DNA from: Evansella caseinilytica | GTDB lineage: Bacteria > Bacillota > Bacilli > Bacillales > Salisediminibacteriaceae | Length of the DNA stretch: 64,000 bases | NCBI RefSeq assembly: GCF_900107275.1 | Contig: NZ_FNPI01000016.1 | Coordinates: 1-64,000, forward strand | Direction: 5' to 3' | Part shown: in pieces, positions 26,769 to 36,277 of the stretch | Position numbering within the stretch: position 1 is the stretch's first letter | Layout: every line of letters begins with the position of its first letter | The notes under the pieces: model-generated | What the model was told of the DNA's origin: nothing | Databases searched by the model: none | The model's input: only the letters and a program-made list of their open reading frames with translations | Made by a program: the position numbers and the translations under genes

Positions 26769-28118
26769 TCAGCCGATGATGATCCGTTCCGTAGGATATT
26801 TATAGCGGCTTTGCTTTTCTTTACCGCGAATGGAAAACAAAAAGGCAACGAGACCGACTCGCCCGATCAGCATTAACATCATCAGCGTAATTTTACTTGG
26901 CAACGTCAGCGATGATGTAATCCCCATCGACAGTCCGCATGTTCCGAAGGCGGAGCTTACTTCAAATATAATCGCCATCAATTCCAGCTCGCTGCTATGC
27001 TCAAAGGCACTGACCAATATAATAGCCAGAAAAAGCCCGACGACAAATGCAGACAGCACGATGAACGCCTTTTGCCGATCCTCTTCGTGTATTTCTCGTC
27101 CGAACACCTTTACATCTCTCCGCCCCATTGCAAAGCTTTTAATCGTCAAAAACATCACTGCCAGCGTGGTTGTCCGTATCCCGCCGCCGACGCTGGACGG
27201 ACTTGCTCCGATGATCATTAAGGCGGACAGAAACAACAGGCTGGCCAGCGTCAGCTGCGATACGTCCATCGTTGCCAGTCCGCCGCTCCGTGCCGTGGCA
27301 GAGTTAAACAAGGAGAAAAACAGCTGCTTGTGCCAGGAGAAGCCTTCATAATAAGCATTTTTCTCAAATATCCACAGCCCGATGACACCGATGGCGAATA
27401 CGATAAAATACGTCGCTGTCGTTACTTTTGTAAACAGGCTGAAGCGGAAGCTGCGGTCCTTTGATGCGAAATATGCCTTTAATTCCATGAGCACCGGAAA
27501 GCCGATCGCTCCCGCAAAAATGAGTAAGATGTTGACCAGCTGAACAAAATAATCATCAGCAAACGGAATGAGCGATTCCCCTGTGACATCAAAACCGGCA
27601 TTGGTAAATGCGGAAAGCGCGCCGAAAGCTCCCTGGTAGTAGGCTTCAAACGCGGTGTCAAAATAACTTAAAAAATACGTCCCTAATACTAGAGCACCGA
27701 TAATTTCTATCATCAAAGCAACCAATAAAATTCCCCGCATCAAGCTGACCAAGCCGGAAAAAGCAATTTGATTCTGATCTACCATGATAAGCATCCGCTG
27801 GGAAAGAGGAATTTTTCTTCCAAGCACCATCCAGACGAACGTTCCTAAAGTCATAACCCCGATGCCGCCTAGCTGAATAGCCGCCGCAAGAAAAAAAACG
27901 CCGGCGGCGCTGTAAGTTTCCGAAACGTTGACAACTGTCAAGCCGGTGACGCTAACAGCGCTTACGGAAGTGAACAGCGCTTCGGTATAAGAAACGTTCA
28001 CACCTGGCTGTGCGGATACAGGCAGGTATAATAATAGGCTGAAAAGAAACATCGCCGCTATGTAAGAAAAAACAATAATGCGAAACGGACTTAATAAATT
28101 GCCAAGACGTAAATTCAT
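26769..28118 (-). CDS. ktrD: Potassium uptake membrane subunit, KtrB/KtrD type
   Basis: The 449-residue TrkH-family ion channel subunit has four pore repeats whose selectivity segments are visible: VSVTGLTVV, FTNAGFDVTG, ATARSGGLAT and FGTCGLSMG. It forms a dimeric pore for K+ (with Na+) and is gated by a cytoplasmic KtrA/KtrC ring, which is not encoded here. Its solo position and length suit KtrD better than KtrB; the choice is inference. GGAGGT lies 8 nt before the ATG at 28118. Confidence 0.85.
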   Translation of the reverse strand: MNLRLGNLLSPFRIIVFSYIAAMFLFSLLLYLPVSAQPGVNVSYTEALFTSVSAVSVTGLTVVNVSETYSAAGVFFLAAAIQLGGIGVMTLGTFVWMVLGRKIPLSQRMLIMVDQNQIAFSGLVSLMRGILLVALMIEIIGALVLGTYFLSYFDTAFEAYYQGAFGALSAFTNAGFDVTGESLIPFADDYFVQLVNILLIFAGAIGFPVLMELKAYFASKDRSFRFSLFTKVTTATYFIVFAIGVIGLWIFEKNAYYEGFSWHKQLFFSLFNSATARSGGLATMDVSQLTLASLLFLSALMIIGASPSSVGGGIRTTTLAVMFLTIKSFAMGRRDVKVFGREIHEEDRQKAFIVLSAFVVGLFLAIILVSAFEHSSELELMAIIFEVSSAFGTCGLSMGITSSLTLPSKITLMMLMLIGRVGLVAFLFSIRGKEKQSRYKYPTERIIIG

Positions 28119-28250
28119 TTTTTCATACCTCCGTAACCAACACGAGCTTAAGTATATCATGTACTGCCCGGTGATTCCAGATGCTCAAAAAAACAAATGA
28201 TTTTTTCTCTGAACCATGCCTTGCTGTGGTAATATAATGATATAGGAAAA

Positions 28251-28294
28251 ACCTTTTGCAAGCTTCGCAAACAGCTTGTAAAAGGTCTTTTCTT
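28251..28294 (+). terminator. Hairpin between ktrD and yslB
   Basis: ACCTTTTGCAAGCT (28251-28264) pairs with AGCTTGTAAAAGGT (28273-28286), followed by CTTTTCTT. A possible rightward TATAAT lies just before it (about 28232), so a very short RNA might be made here. In 28295-28528 I see nothing else apart from the yslB ribosome site. Confidence 0.5.
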
Positions 28295-28528
28295 CGAAGC
28301 GGGTGGATATGACGGAAATGATATCGCAAACACACCTTGTGCTTTTGCAATCAAATTTTTCCAAAACGGACGGAAATTTAACAGCACACACGAAAATAGC
28401 CATTATGATGTGCTTCACCAGGAATAGCACCGTTTGAAAGTGAAAAGCGCCGACTGATTGTCAGGCGGCAGCATCTTGTAAACAACCCGCACATCTTAAA
28501 CCAACACGAAGTGAAGGAAGGATTAACA

Positions 28529-28981
28529 ATGAGAAAGTCAAAAAGACGATGGCTTCAAACAATAGAGGATACTGATAATCAAGTATCTGCTTACAGCAAT
28601 TATTTATTGCGGCACGCACTGCTCCCCGAGCTTTTAGGGGAGGAAGAGGAAGCCGTTTTATACTGGGCAGGAAAAGCTATCGCTCGAAAAGTAGCGGAAG
28701 TGGAGCCGGAAGAACTGCCGTTTTTCTTCGAAAAAGCAAATTGGGGCAGCTTGCAATTGGTGAAGGAAAAAGGAACGGAAAAGCATTATGAACTGACCGC
28801 GCCTTTCATGCACCAAGATCGGCCTTTTACACTGGAGTCCGGCTTTCTGTCTCAATGGACAGAAAATCAGACAGGCTTTACCACCGAAGCAAACTGTGAA
28901 GTCATCAAAAAAAAGCCCTGTATTTGCCGCATTATTGTGCGTTGGGATCCGAAAGACCCGGTGCCGCACAAAAAAGAGTAA
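28529..28981 (+). CDS. yslB: YslB family protein (DUF2507)
   Basis: The 150-residue soluble protein of the YslB/DUF2507 family, related in fold to bacterial V4R-like domains. B. subtilis has yslB in the same place between sdhC and lysC. GAAGGAAGGA precedes the ATG at 28529. Its tail EVIKKKPCICRIIVRWDPKD is typical. The molecular function is unknown. Confidence 0.85.
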   Translation: MRKSKRRWLQTIEDTDNQVSAYSNYLLRHALLPELLGEEEEAVLYWAGKAIARKVAEVEPEELPFFFEKANWGSLQLVKEKGTEKHYELTAPFMHQDRPFTLESGFLSQWTENQTGFTTEANCEVIKKKPCICRIIVRWDPKDPVPHKKE

Positions 28982-29065
28982 CTGAAAAAGGCGGTACGAC
29001 CAGACATTTGAACATTCTCTAAAAATATTTTGTCAGTGGCTGTTTTTCTAAAAGATTGTTGCTTC

Positions 29066-29113
29066 TTGCTTTTTGGACCGTTTCACACTTGGCGTGAAAC
29101 GGTCCAAAAGCAA
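29066..29113. terminator. Long hairpin between convergent yslB and lysC
   Basis: TTTTTGGACCGTTTCAC pairs with GTGAAACGGTCCAAAA around a TTGGC-type loop, and the stem extends through TTGC/GCAA. It lies between two genes that end toward each other and could stop both transcripts. Confidence 0.65.
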
Positions 29114-29246
29114 CAATGTAAACGATAAAGCAGTCTTTTTTAATGAGACAGCCTCATTTTTTGAGACGGATGTTCATCAAAATATGCGCACTCCTCCGTT
29201 ACAGCCGGCACTTGCTCCATACTCCGCTGACGTCAAAACAAGTGAT

Positions 29247-29753
29247 TTAAGACAATGTTACCTTTGCTTCCGGTTGAGCGTGGAGCTCAAAAGCGGTGTG
29301 CAGGCTTTCCACTGCTTTCACCATATCCGCTTCCGGTATGACAGCCGACACTTTGATTTCCGATGTACTGACCATTTTAATCGCAATTTCTTCGTCTGCC
29401 AGTACCTTAAACATTTGCGCTGCCACTCCGGGGTTGGAAATCATGCCGGAACCGACGATGGATACCTTTGCCAGGCGATCTTCGTGGCGGATGCTACGAT
29501 AGTTTAGCTGCTCACAATTTTTTTCGATGACATTCAGCGCTTCTTCCAGCTTTTGCGTATGAATGGAGAATGAAACGTTTAGTTCGTTGTCTCCGGACAT
29601 CTGTTGGATGATGATATCCACATTAATGCCGGCATCCGCCAAGGATGAAAAGACATTTGCCATGGCATCATAGCGATTTGCCAGCCCTTCGATGGTGATT
29701 TTTGTTACTGCTCCTTCAAAAGCAAGCCCGCGAACGATAAGATTTTGTTCCAT
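29247..29753 (-). CDS. Internal start for the aspartokinase beta subunit
   Basis: An in-frame ATG at 29753 (MEQNLIVRGLAFEG) is preceded by GAGGAGG, 8 nt upstream. In B. subtilis the aspartokinase II beta subunit is made from such an in-frame start and covers the ACT domains. The product would be 168 residues. Confidence 0.75.
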   Translation of the reverse strand: MEQNLIVRGLAFEGAVTKITIEGLANRYDAMANVFSSLADAGINVDIIIQQMSGDNELNVSFSIHTQKLEEALNVIEKNCEQLNYRSIRHEDRLAKVSIVGSGMISNPGVAAQMFKVLADEEIAIKMVSTSEIKVSAVIPEADMVKAVESLHTAFELHAQPEAKVTLS

Positions 29754-30488
29754 TGATGCTTCCTCCTCAACAATAGTTCCTTCCACATCTTCCATGCTTG
29801 ACCGGACGATTAACGGCAATTGATAATTTTTCGCAAATTCCACTGCCCGCGGATGCAATACTCCCGCTCCCAGATTCGCCAACTCCAGCATTTCATCGTA
29901 AGAAATGCTCTGCAGCTGCCTTGCCTCCTTCACCACGCGCGGATCGCATGTATATACTCCGGTCACATCGGTAAAGATCGTACAGCTCTCCGCTTTCAAC
30001 GCGGCCGCAAGTGCAACGGCCGTTGTATCGGAACCGCCTCTGCCTAATGTAGTGATTTCACCATCCGCCGACATTCCCTGGAAGCCAGCGACAATGACCA
30101 CCTTTCCTTCATCTAAGTAAGCTTCTACCCGGTTGGTGTTTATCTCCATAATCCGGGCATCCGAGTGAACCGGCTCCGTAATGATACCCGCTTGCCATCC
30201 TGTTAACGAAACGGCATCCAATCCCAGCTCCTTCAGGGCCATGACCATTAGGGAGATCGTTACTTGCTCACCGGTTGCGAGCAACATATCCATTTCCCGT
30301 TTATCAGGATCCCTGCTGATATCCTGCGCCAGCCGTACCAGGGCATCCGTTGATTTACCCATCGCCGAAACAACGGTTACTACTCGATGTCCTGCTTCTT
30401 TTGCGCGCTTCACTTTTTCTGCCGCCCGTTTAATTTTTTCCGCATCTCCTACAGAAGTTCCGCCAAACTTCTGGACAATCGTTGACAA
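29247..30488 (-). CDS. lysC: Lysine-sensitive aspartokinase (alpha and beta subunits)
   Basis: Phosphorylates aspartate, the first step toward lysine, threonine, methionine and diaminopimelate. IVQKFGGTSVG (kinase N-terminus) and GRGGSDTTAVALA are present, with two ACT domains in the C-terminal third. I start it at the TTG at 30488, which follows GGAGGAGGCG and gives MSTIVQKFGG as in B. subtilis; 413 residues. An internal start at 29753 should make the separate beta subunit. Expression is controlled by the lysine riboswitch upstream. Confidence 0.95.
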   Translation of the reverse strand: MSTIVQKFGGTSVGDAEKIKRAAEKVKRAKEAGHRVVTVVSAMGKSTDALVRLAQDISRDPDKREMDMLLATGEQVTISLMVMALKELGLDAVSLTGWQAGIITEPVHSDARIMEINTNRVEAYLDEGKVVIVAGFQGMSADGEITTLGRGGSDTTAVALAAALKAESCTIFTDVTGVYTCDPRVVKEARQLQSISYDEMLELANLGAGVLHPRAVEFAKNYQLPLIVRSSMEDVEGTIVEEEASMEQNLIVRGLAFEGAVTKITIEGLANRYDAMANVFSSLADAGINVDIIIQQMSGDNELNVSFSIHTQKLEEALNVIEKNCEQLNYRSIRHEDRLAKVSIVGSGMISNPGVAAQMFKVLADEEIAIKMVSTSEIKVSAVIPEADMVKAVESLHTAFELHAQPEAKVTLS

Positions 30489-30572
30489 TATGAACGCCTC
30501 CTCCAATAGTTACTGTTAAGTCCTTACTGCGCTTTTTTTATTCCCGCATATTGTAGCCGCAATAAAGCGCAC

Positions 30573-30604
30573 AAAAAAAACGACAGCAGGTTTTCCCACT
30601 GTCG
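30573..30604 (-). terminator. Riboswitch terminator before lysC
   Basis: On the minus strand CGACAGTGGGAAAACCTGCTGTCG is followed by T8. It lies between the lysine aptamer and the lysC start, as the expression-platform terminator. Confidence 0.9.
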
Positions 30605-30649
30605 AATACGACTTCATCACATCAACATAACATCGATTAAAAGCCGCTC

Positions 30650-30840
30650 CGTGTGAGATAGTCCTCCATACAAATAAAGCTGTATGACAGCCCTGCATTT
30701 ATTCAACACAGGTCCAGAAGATGGCGTTTGAGCTGCTTCTCTTCTTCGGCGAATCCCCCTTTCCGCTGTGTTCACTGAAGCTCAATCTTCTCGCACAACG
30801 TACTAATGGTTTTCGCGCCTCTACCAATCACTTCAAAGAG
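30650..30840 (-). ncRNA. Lysine riboswitch (L-box)
   Basis: The minus strand carries the L-box core: GGTAGAGGCGCG, then TTAGTA, then GCGGAAAGGGGGATTCGCCGAAG, and a final GGACTATCTCA segment, in the right order and spacing. Lysine binding should favour the downstream terminator and shut off lysC. Confidence 0.92.
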
Positions 30841-30863
30841 CTGAAGTTATGCAATTGGTTGTT

Positions 30864-30892
30864 ATTGTAACAGACATTCTATAAGAATTCAA
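30864..30892 (-). promoter_or_regulatory. Sigma A promoter of lysC
   Basis: TTGAAT and TACAAT on the minus strand are 17 bp apart, 25-50 bp before the L-box and directly behind the uvrC stop. Confidence 0.75.
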
Positions 30893-30900
30893 CCGTATTT

Positions 30901-32712
30901 TCAAAGAATATTACCATCACCACTGAAGCTGTTTTCCTGAGCTTCCTGCTGTATTTTTGCGTGCAGTGCTTTGGCGGGAGCTTCCGGGATGCCGGTGGCA
31001 CGGATCTCGTCAACAGAAGCTTCCTTCAAACGTTTCAATGACCCGAAATGCTTTAACAAATGACGCTTTCTTTTTTCGCCGATGCCTTCCACGTCATCAA
31101 GGATCGATGAGAACATCGATTTTTTCCGCACGTTGCGGTGAAAGCTGACGGCAAAACGGTGCACTTCATCCTGGATCCGCTGCAGCAAATAAAACTCTTC
31201 GCTCGTTCTCTTTAACGGAACAACCTCCGGCGGGTCGCCGATCATTAATTGAGACGTCCGGTGCTTTTCATCTTTTACCAGTCCGCACACCGGAATATGA
31301 ATCCCTAATTCATCCTCGAGAACACCTTGTGCCGCGGAAATTTGTCCTTTCCCGCCATCGATGACAATTAAATCCGGAAGAGGGAGATTTTCTTTTAACA
31401 GCCGCAAATATCTTCTTCTCACGACCTCCCGCATCGATTCATAATCATCTGGACCGGCCACCGTTTTCACCTTATACTTTCGGTAACTTTTCTTATCCGC
31501 CCGGCCATCAAGGAACGATACCATCGCCGATACAGGGTCGACTCCCTGGATGTTAGAATTGTCAAACGCCTCAATCCGGTGGGGAGTATCAATATTTAAT
31601 GCTTTCCCTAATCCCTCCACCGCAAGAACCGTCCGTTGTTCGTTGCGCTCAATTAAATCAAACTTTTCCTTTAGGGCAATTTCGGCGTTTTTATTCGCCA
31701 GTTCCACAAGCTCTTTTTTCTGGCCGCGCTTCGGTTTCAACGCTTTCACATGTAAAAATTCAGAGATAAGCTGCTCATCAACAAGGTCGGGAACAAACAC
31801 TTCCTTCGGTAACTGGTGCTGATCATCTAAATAAAACTGGCCGATATATGTGTAAAAATCGTCCACGGGCTCCTGATATATCGGGAATAACGACACATCC
31901 CGTTCAATCAGCTTGCCTTGCCGGACAAAGAATACTTGCACGCACATCCAGCCTTTGTCATAGGTAAAGCCGAAGACATCCCGATCGACCTGATCCGTCA
32001 ACGTCATCTTCTGCTTCTCCATGACCGCTTCGATATGCTGAACCTGATCCCTTAACTCCTTGGCTCGTTCAAAGTTCAGCTCTTCTGATGCCTGCAGCAT
32101 TTTCTGTTTTAACTCTTCCTTAATTTCCTTATGCCCGCCGTTTAAAAACCGGGTGATTTCGTTGACAAGCTCTCCGTTCTTTTCCGGCGTCACTTCGTAT
32201 ACGCAAGGTGCCAGGCACTGGCCGATATGATAATAAAGGCAGACCCTGTCCGGGAGCGTACGGCATTTTCTCAATGGATACAGTCTATCCAGCAGCTTCT
32301 TTGTTTCGTTTGCCGCATGGACGTTTGGATAGGGACCAAAGTATTTTCCGCCATCCTTCTTTACCTTCCGCGTCGTTATTAACCGCGGATGCTCTTCTTT
32401 GGTCAGCTTTAAATACGGATAGCTTTTATCGTCTTTCAACATGACGTTATATCGCGGCTCGTATTTTTTGATCAAATTTTGCTCCAGAAGCAGCGCTTCA
32501 ATGTCTGAGGATGTGACGATGTACTCAATATCCCGGATTTCGCTGACCAGCATCTGTGTTTTTTTATCGTGCGTACCGGAAAAATAAGAACGGACACGGT
32601 TTCTTAGCAGCTTCGCCTTCCCCACGTAAATAATTGTGCCATGTTTATTTTTCATCAAATAACATCCGGGCTGTGCCGGTATCAATGACAATTTCTCCTT
32701 TAATTCCGTCAT
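30901..32712 (-). CDS. uvrC: UvrABC excinuclease subunit C
   Basis: The 603-residue DNA repair nuclease makes both incisions around lesions marked by UvrAB. The GIY-YIG domain is N-terminal ([20 protein letters not shown]), a UVR motif lies near 200-235, the RNase H-like domain holds DNSNIQG and VIDGGKGQ, and helix-hairpin-helix motifs close the protein. AAGGAG precedes the ATG at 32712. Order uvrC-trxA is as in B. subtilis. Confidence 0.96.
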   Translation of the reverse strand: MTELKEKLSLIPAQPGCYLMKNKHGTIIYVGKAKLLRNRVRSYFSGTHDKKTQMLVSEIRDIEYIVTSSDIEALLLEQNLIKKYEPRYNVMLKDDKSYPYLKLTKEEHPRLITTRKVKKDGGKYFGPYPNVHAANETKKLLDRLYPLRKCRTLPDRVCLYYHIGQCLAPCVYEVTPEKNGELVNEITRFLNGGHKEIKEELKQKMLQASEELNFERAKELRDQVQHIEAVMEKQKMTLTDQVDRDVFGFTYDKGWMCVQVFFVRQGKLIERDVSLFPIYQEPVDDFYTYIGQFYLDDQHQLPKEVFVPDLVDEQLISEFLHVKALKPKRGQKKELVELANKNAEIALKEKFDLIERNEQRTVLAVEGLGKALNIDTPHRIEAFDNSNIQGVDPVSAMVSFLDGRADKKSYRKYKVKTVAGPDDYESMREVVRRRYLRLLKENLPLPDLIVIDGGKGQISAAQGVLEDELGIHIPVCGLVKDEKHRTSQLMIGDPPEVVPLKRTSEEFYLLQRIQDEVHRFAVSFHRNVRKKSMFSSILDDVEGIGEKRKRHLLKHFGSLKRLKEASVDEIRATGIPEAPAKALHAKIQQEAQENSFSGDGNIL

Positions 32713-32963
32713 CTTCGTCCGCTCCTTGTTCTTGTATGTCAAACGGTCTCATTTCTGTCGTCCTGGAAAAGGGGGACCTTTCTTTTCAACCGCATCCTCG
32801 TTTCTGTTCATATATCCAATCAGTAAAGGTGCCCGTGCCCATTTCGAACAAACCATTCCTGCAGTAAAATTCATTCTCGCTGTTTTCCACTATAGCACAA
32901 AGGGAACAATCCGAACAACGAACATGACGGGAAATCCCTTGCCTGTTAAAAAATTCTCCCAAG

Positions 32964-32993
32964 AAAAAAAGCCATGAGAGAAGTTCTCACAGC
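32964..32993 (-). terminator. Terminator between trxA and uvrC
   Basis: On the minus strand AGCTGTGAGA, ACTTC, TCTCATGGCT is followed by T7. The intergenic DNA between it and uvrC (32713-32963) shows no gene. Confidence 0.65.
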
Positions 32994-33077
32994 TCAGTTG
33001 CATATATCGATTGCAGGTCAAACAATGGTTTGTTTCCTTGGCTTTTTGAACATACATTTTATGAAAAAGTTATTTTA

Positions 33078-33440
33078 AAGAGTGTGTTCAAAAAGGCAAT
33101 GATTCCGCTCGATGCGCCCAATTCCGCCTAAAAACCGCTCACGTCCTGCGTCTGCGGTTACTCGACGCAAATTGACTCTACGAAGCACATTCAGGTTGCA
33201 TTTGTGAGCAACGGCGGAATGTCGCCATCCTGGCTCCGGGAACCCCACTCCTAGCCGGCTGAAAAAGAGTGCATCGGCTTCACTCATTGTCTCTTCCTCT
33301 TCCAGTATTTCACTGATGTCGATTCAAGTGCCATCGCACGCGATGACACAATGAGACAGCTCGCAGCTTCTCAGTGAAGTATGGCTTGTTGCTTCGTGTT
33401 TGTTCAAAAAGATATAAAGCGATCTTTTTGAATAAACACT
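33078..33440 (-). repeat. Dispersed hairpin repeat, copy 3, abutting trxA
   Basis: Long form of the repeat. AGTGTGTTCAAAAAGGCAATG is at the left; then come the optional segments CTCACGTCCTGCGTCTGCGG and GTGCCATCGCACGCGATG; then GTTGCTTCGTGTTTGTTC and the hairpin ending AATAAACACTTA, where the last TTA is the trxA stop codon on the minus strand. Confidence 0.8.
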
Positions 33441-33754
33441 TAAAGGTGCTTGTTCAGCAAAGAAGCAAGCGCCTCTTTCGGCTGGAAGCCGACAACTTGA
33501 TCGACAACTTCTCCGTTCTTAAATACAAGCAATGTCGGGATACTCATGACGCCAAACTTGCTTGCCGTTTCCTGATTATCATCAACATCCAGCTTCGCAA
33601 TTTTCACCTTGTCGCCTAATTCGCCGTCCAATTCTTCCAAGACCGGTGCAATCATTTTACATGGTCCACACCAAGGTGCCCAAAAATCAACTAAAACGAC
33701 TCCCTGCTCTGTTTCCGCAGCAAAGGTTTGATCTGTCACATTTACAATTGCCAT
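33440..33754 (-). CDS. trxA: Thioredoxin
   Basis: The 104-residue disulfide reductant has the active site [14 protein letters not shown] and the cis-Pro segment MSIPTLLVF. It acts in the cytoplasm with thioredoxin reductase. GAGGAGGAA precedes the ATG. Its stop codon merges with repeat copy 3. Confidence 0.97.
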   Translation of the reverse strand: MAIVNVTDQTFAAETEQGVVLVDFWAPWCGPCKMIAPVLEELDGELGDKVKIAKLDVDDNQETASKFGVMSIPTLLVFKNGEVVDQVVGFQPKEALASLLNKHL

Positions 33755-34290
33755 TTACTATTCCTCCTCATTTTCAAAGGCTGTTTTCGGAAGCTTTGTC
33801 GCTTTTGAACCAAAACCGTTTTCGGAAAAAAAGAAGTGCTGAGCTGCCCAAGCTAATTTTCAAAAACCTTCTCGTGCTTTGCAACGATCAGGAAGCATCA
33901 CGCCGGCGGTTCAAACAGCTGACAGCGGCAATCCTTTGGAAAAGAGCCTTTTCACCAAACAAAAATGATACAGCCAGGATGATAGCATTATCAACAGCAT
34001 ATCAGGCAATGACATGCTTGTTACCCAAGTGCTTAATAATGCCCTTCCTTAACTTATTTCTTATATTATCTAACATACCCTTTGAAGGCAAAAATAATGC
34101 TTACAGCATTTGTTCAAAGAAGGAGAGGGTGTCTCAAAAGTCTTTATGAACCTTTGAAACACCCTTCCTTTTCAAGCGATTTATCGCTGCGGCTGATGCG
34201 TGCGAAATTGTCAGTTCTATTTGAAACTCCGCCTTCTTAATAGAGCGAGTCCAAAAAGATAAAAAAAGCGATCTTTTTGATCAGTCACTT
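33755..34290. other. Intergenic region upstream of trxA
   Basis: No gene is supported here. A hairpin at 34127-34164 (GGGTGTCTCAAAAG / CCTTTGAAACACCC) and a degenerate repeat hairpin at 34245-34290 (TCCAAAAAGAT / ATCTTTTTGAT) are visible. The trxA promoter should be here but I cannot fix it. Confidence 0.5.
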
Positions 34291-34440
34291 ATAGAGTCTG
34301 TTCAAAAAGGCAATGGTTCCGCACGATGCGCCGACTGCGAGAAAACCACTCACAGCCGGCCTGAAAAGAATGCATCGGCTTCACTCATTGCTTCGTGTTT
34401 GTTCAAAAAGATAAAAAACGATCTTTTTGAACAAACACTT
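34291..34440 (-). repeat. Dispersed hairpin repeat, copy 4, abutting etfA
   Basis: Compact 150-bp form: AGAGTCTGTTCAAAAAGGC, CAATGGTTCCGCACGATGCG, GGCCTGAAAAGAATGCATCG, then GTGTTTGTTCAAAAAGAT pairing with ATCTTTTTGAACAAACAC. The final TTA is shared with the etfA stop codon. This is the cleanest copy. Confidence 0.85.
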
Positions 34441-35410
34441 ATACGAAAACTTTCTTCAATTCCTCCGTCAACTTTGGAATCACTTCAAATAAGTCGCCGA
34501 CAATTCCGTAATCGGCAATCTGAAAAATTTCCGCTTCCGGATCCTTATTGATGGCCACGATGACTTTGGAGCTGGACATGCCGGCAACGTGTTGAATCGC
34601 GCCGCTGATTCCGACCGCAATATACAAATCCGGAGTCACCACTTTCCCAGTTTGGCCAATTTGCATCGCATAGTCGCAATAATCGGCATCGCATGCCCCG
34701 CGGGATGCGCCGACTGCCGCCCCTAGCACCTCCGCCAGATCATAAAGGAGTTGAAAGTTTTCCGATCCTTTCATGCCCCGCCCCCCGGCAATGATGATCG
34801 ACGCCTCGGACAAATCAACGCCGGAAACCGTATTTTTCACCACTTCTTTGATCACCGTTTGTAAATCCTTTACTTCCACGGCTAGTGCGCGTACTTCCCC
34901 GCTTCTTCCTTCATCCTTTTCCAGCGCAGGAATATTGTTCGGGCGGATCGTCGCAAAAATAAGGCCATCCTTCACAACGGTCTTTTCAAATGCTTTGCCG
35001 GAGTAAATCGGACGAGTAAACAACACCTCATCTCCGGCAAGTTCAATGGCGACGGCATCGGAGACAAGGCCGCTGCCGATTCGTGCCGCCAGCTTTGGCG
35101 CCAGATCACGTCCGATTGCGGTATGCCCTAATATAATGCCGTCGGGATTTTCCTGTTGTATCACTTGATACATTGCTTGAGCATATCCTTCCGGTGTATA
35201 GCTTTTCAGTTGCTCATTCTCTATTGTCAGTGCACGGTCGGCGCCGTAAGCGATCATTTTTTTTCCAAGGCTGCTCGCGTCATTGCCGATCACTGCCCCG
35301 ACAACTTCACCGCCTGCAGCGATTGTTGTCGCAGCAGCAAGCGCTTCGAATGATACGTTGCGAAATTCCCCATCACGGACTTCGCCAATGACAAGCATTT
35401 TTTTTGACAT
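34439..35410 (-). CDS. etfA: Electron transfer flavoprotein alpha subunit
   Basis: The 323-residue subunit holds FAD and passes electrons from acyl-CoA dehydrogenases to the respiratory chain. The C-terminal FAD segment reads GASRGACDADYCDYAMQIGQ, followed by GKVVTPDLYIAVGISGAIQH. I choose the ATG at 35410 (MSKKMLVIGE), with AAAGGGG 9 nt before it; an ATG two codons earlier is possible. It lies 19 bp after etfB. Confidence 0.96.
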   Translation of the reverse strand: MSKKMLVIGEVRDGEFRNVSFEALAAATTIAAGGEVVGAVIGNDASSLGKKMIAYGADRALTIENEQLKSYTPEGYAQAMYQVIQQENPDGIILGHTAIGRDLAPKLAARIGSGLVSDAVAIELAGDEVLFTRPIYSGKAFEKTVVKDGLIFATIRPNNIPALEKDEGRSGEVRALAVEVKDLQTVIKEVVKNTVSGVDLSEASIIIAGGRGMKGSENFQLLYDLAEVLGAAVGASRGACDADYCDYAMQIGQTGKVVTPDLYIAVGISGAIQHVAGMSSSKVIVAINKDPEAEIFQIADYGIVGDLFEVIPKLTEELKKVFV

Positions 35411-35429
35411 CTCCATCAACCCCTTTCGT

Positions 35430-36200
35430 TTATATCACTTTCGCCTCGATTTTTAATAAGGAAACCAGTTCTTTTACTTGTTCATCCAGCTCGCCTGCAA
35501 GGATTTTTCCCGCCTGCTTTGCCGGGGGTAAATATCTTTCCACCGTTTTAGTTTTTCCTTCTGCTTCATCCTCTTCTAAATCGAGGTCATCCAGTTCCAG
35601 TTCTTCCAGCGGCTTCTTCTTCGCTTTCATAATCCCTGGAAGCGAAGGATAACGTGGTTCATTCAATCCTTGCTGTGCGGTGAGCAGAACAGGCAAAGGC
35701 ACTTCCAGTATTTCCTTGTCTCCCTCCACATCCTTTTCTACCGTTGCCACACCATCGGCAATCTCAATGTTCACCACCGACGTGACATGATTGATGCCCA
35801 GTTGCTCGGCAAGCCTTGGTCCAACCTGTCCAGACCCCCCGTCTACGGCAACGTTTCCTCCCAATATAATATCGATGTCCTTATCCTGAAAAAAGGCAGC
35901 AAGAATTGCTTGTGTTGAATAGGCGTCACCAGCTTCCACATCCTCATCCGATATAAGAACAGCTTTGTCCGCTCCTATCGCCAGTCCGGTGCGCAGTTGC
36001 TTTTCGGCATCCTCATTGCCAACCGTCACTAAAGTCACCTCGCCGCCGTGCTCCTCACGAAGCTGAATCGCCTCTTCTATGGCATATTCATCGTATGGAT
36101 TGATAATGAATTCCGCTCCGTCTTCAACGATTTCGCCGTTTTCAATGTGAATTTTTTCTTCCGTATCAAAAGTGCGCTTCATCACTACAAAAATATTCAT
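35430..36200 (-). CDS. etfB: Electron transfer flavoprotein beta subunit
   Basis: The 256-residue partner of EtfA binds AMP. NPYDEYAIEEAIQL and GGNVAVDGGSGQVGPRLAEQ are typical. GGGAGGG lies before the ATG. It forms an operon with etfA and probably with fadB and fadR upstream. Confidence 0.96.
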   Translation of the reverse strand: MNIFVVMKRTFDTEEKIHIENGEIVEDGAEFIINPYDEYAIEEAIQLREEHGGEVTLVTVGNEDAEKQLRTGLAIGADKAVLISDEDVEAGDAYSTQAILAAFFQDKDIDIILGGNVAVDGGSGQVGPRLAEQLGINHVTSVVNIEIADGVATVEKDVEGDKEILEVPLPVLLTAQQGLNEPRYPSLPGIMKAKKKPLEELELDDLDLEEDEAEGKTKTVERYLPPAKQAGKILAGELDEQVKELVSLLKIEAKVI

Positions 36201-36277
36201 TTCTCTTTCCCTCCCATTATCCAGCTTTAACTTTCAACAGCACAGGGGAAGCAAGTCAAGCTGTCCATTGTTGAAAG

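Noticed and set aside
33562-34149. 195-residue plus-strand frame opposite and beyond trxA
   Set aside because: Starts within trxA on the opposite strand, has no ribosome site, and composition is that of a shadow plus intergenic DNA.
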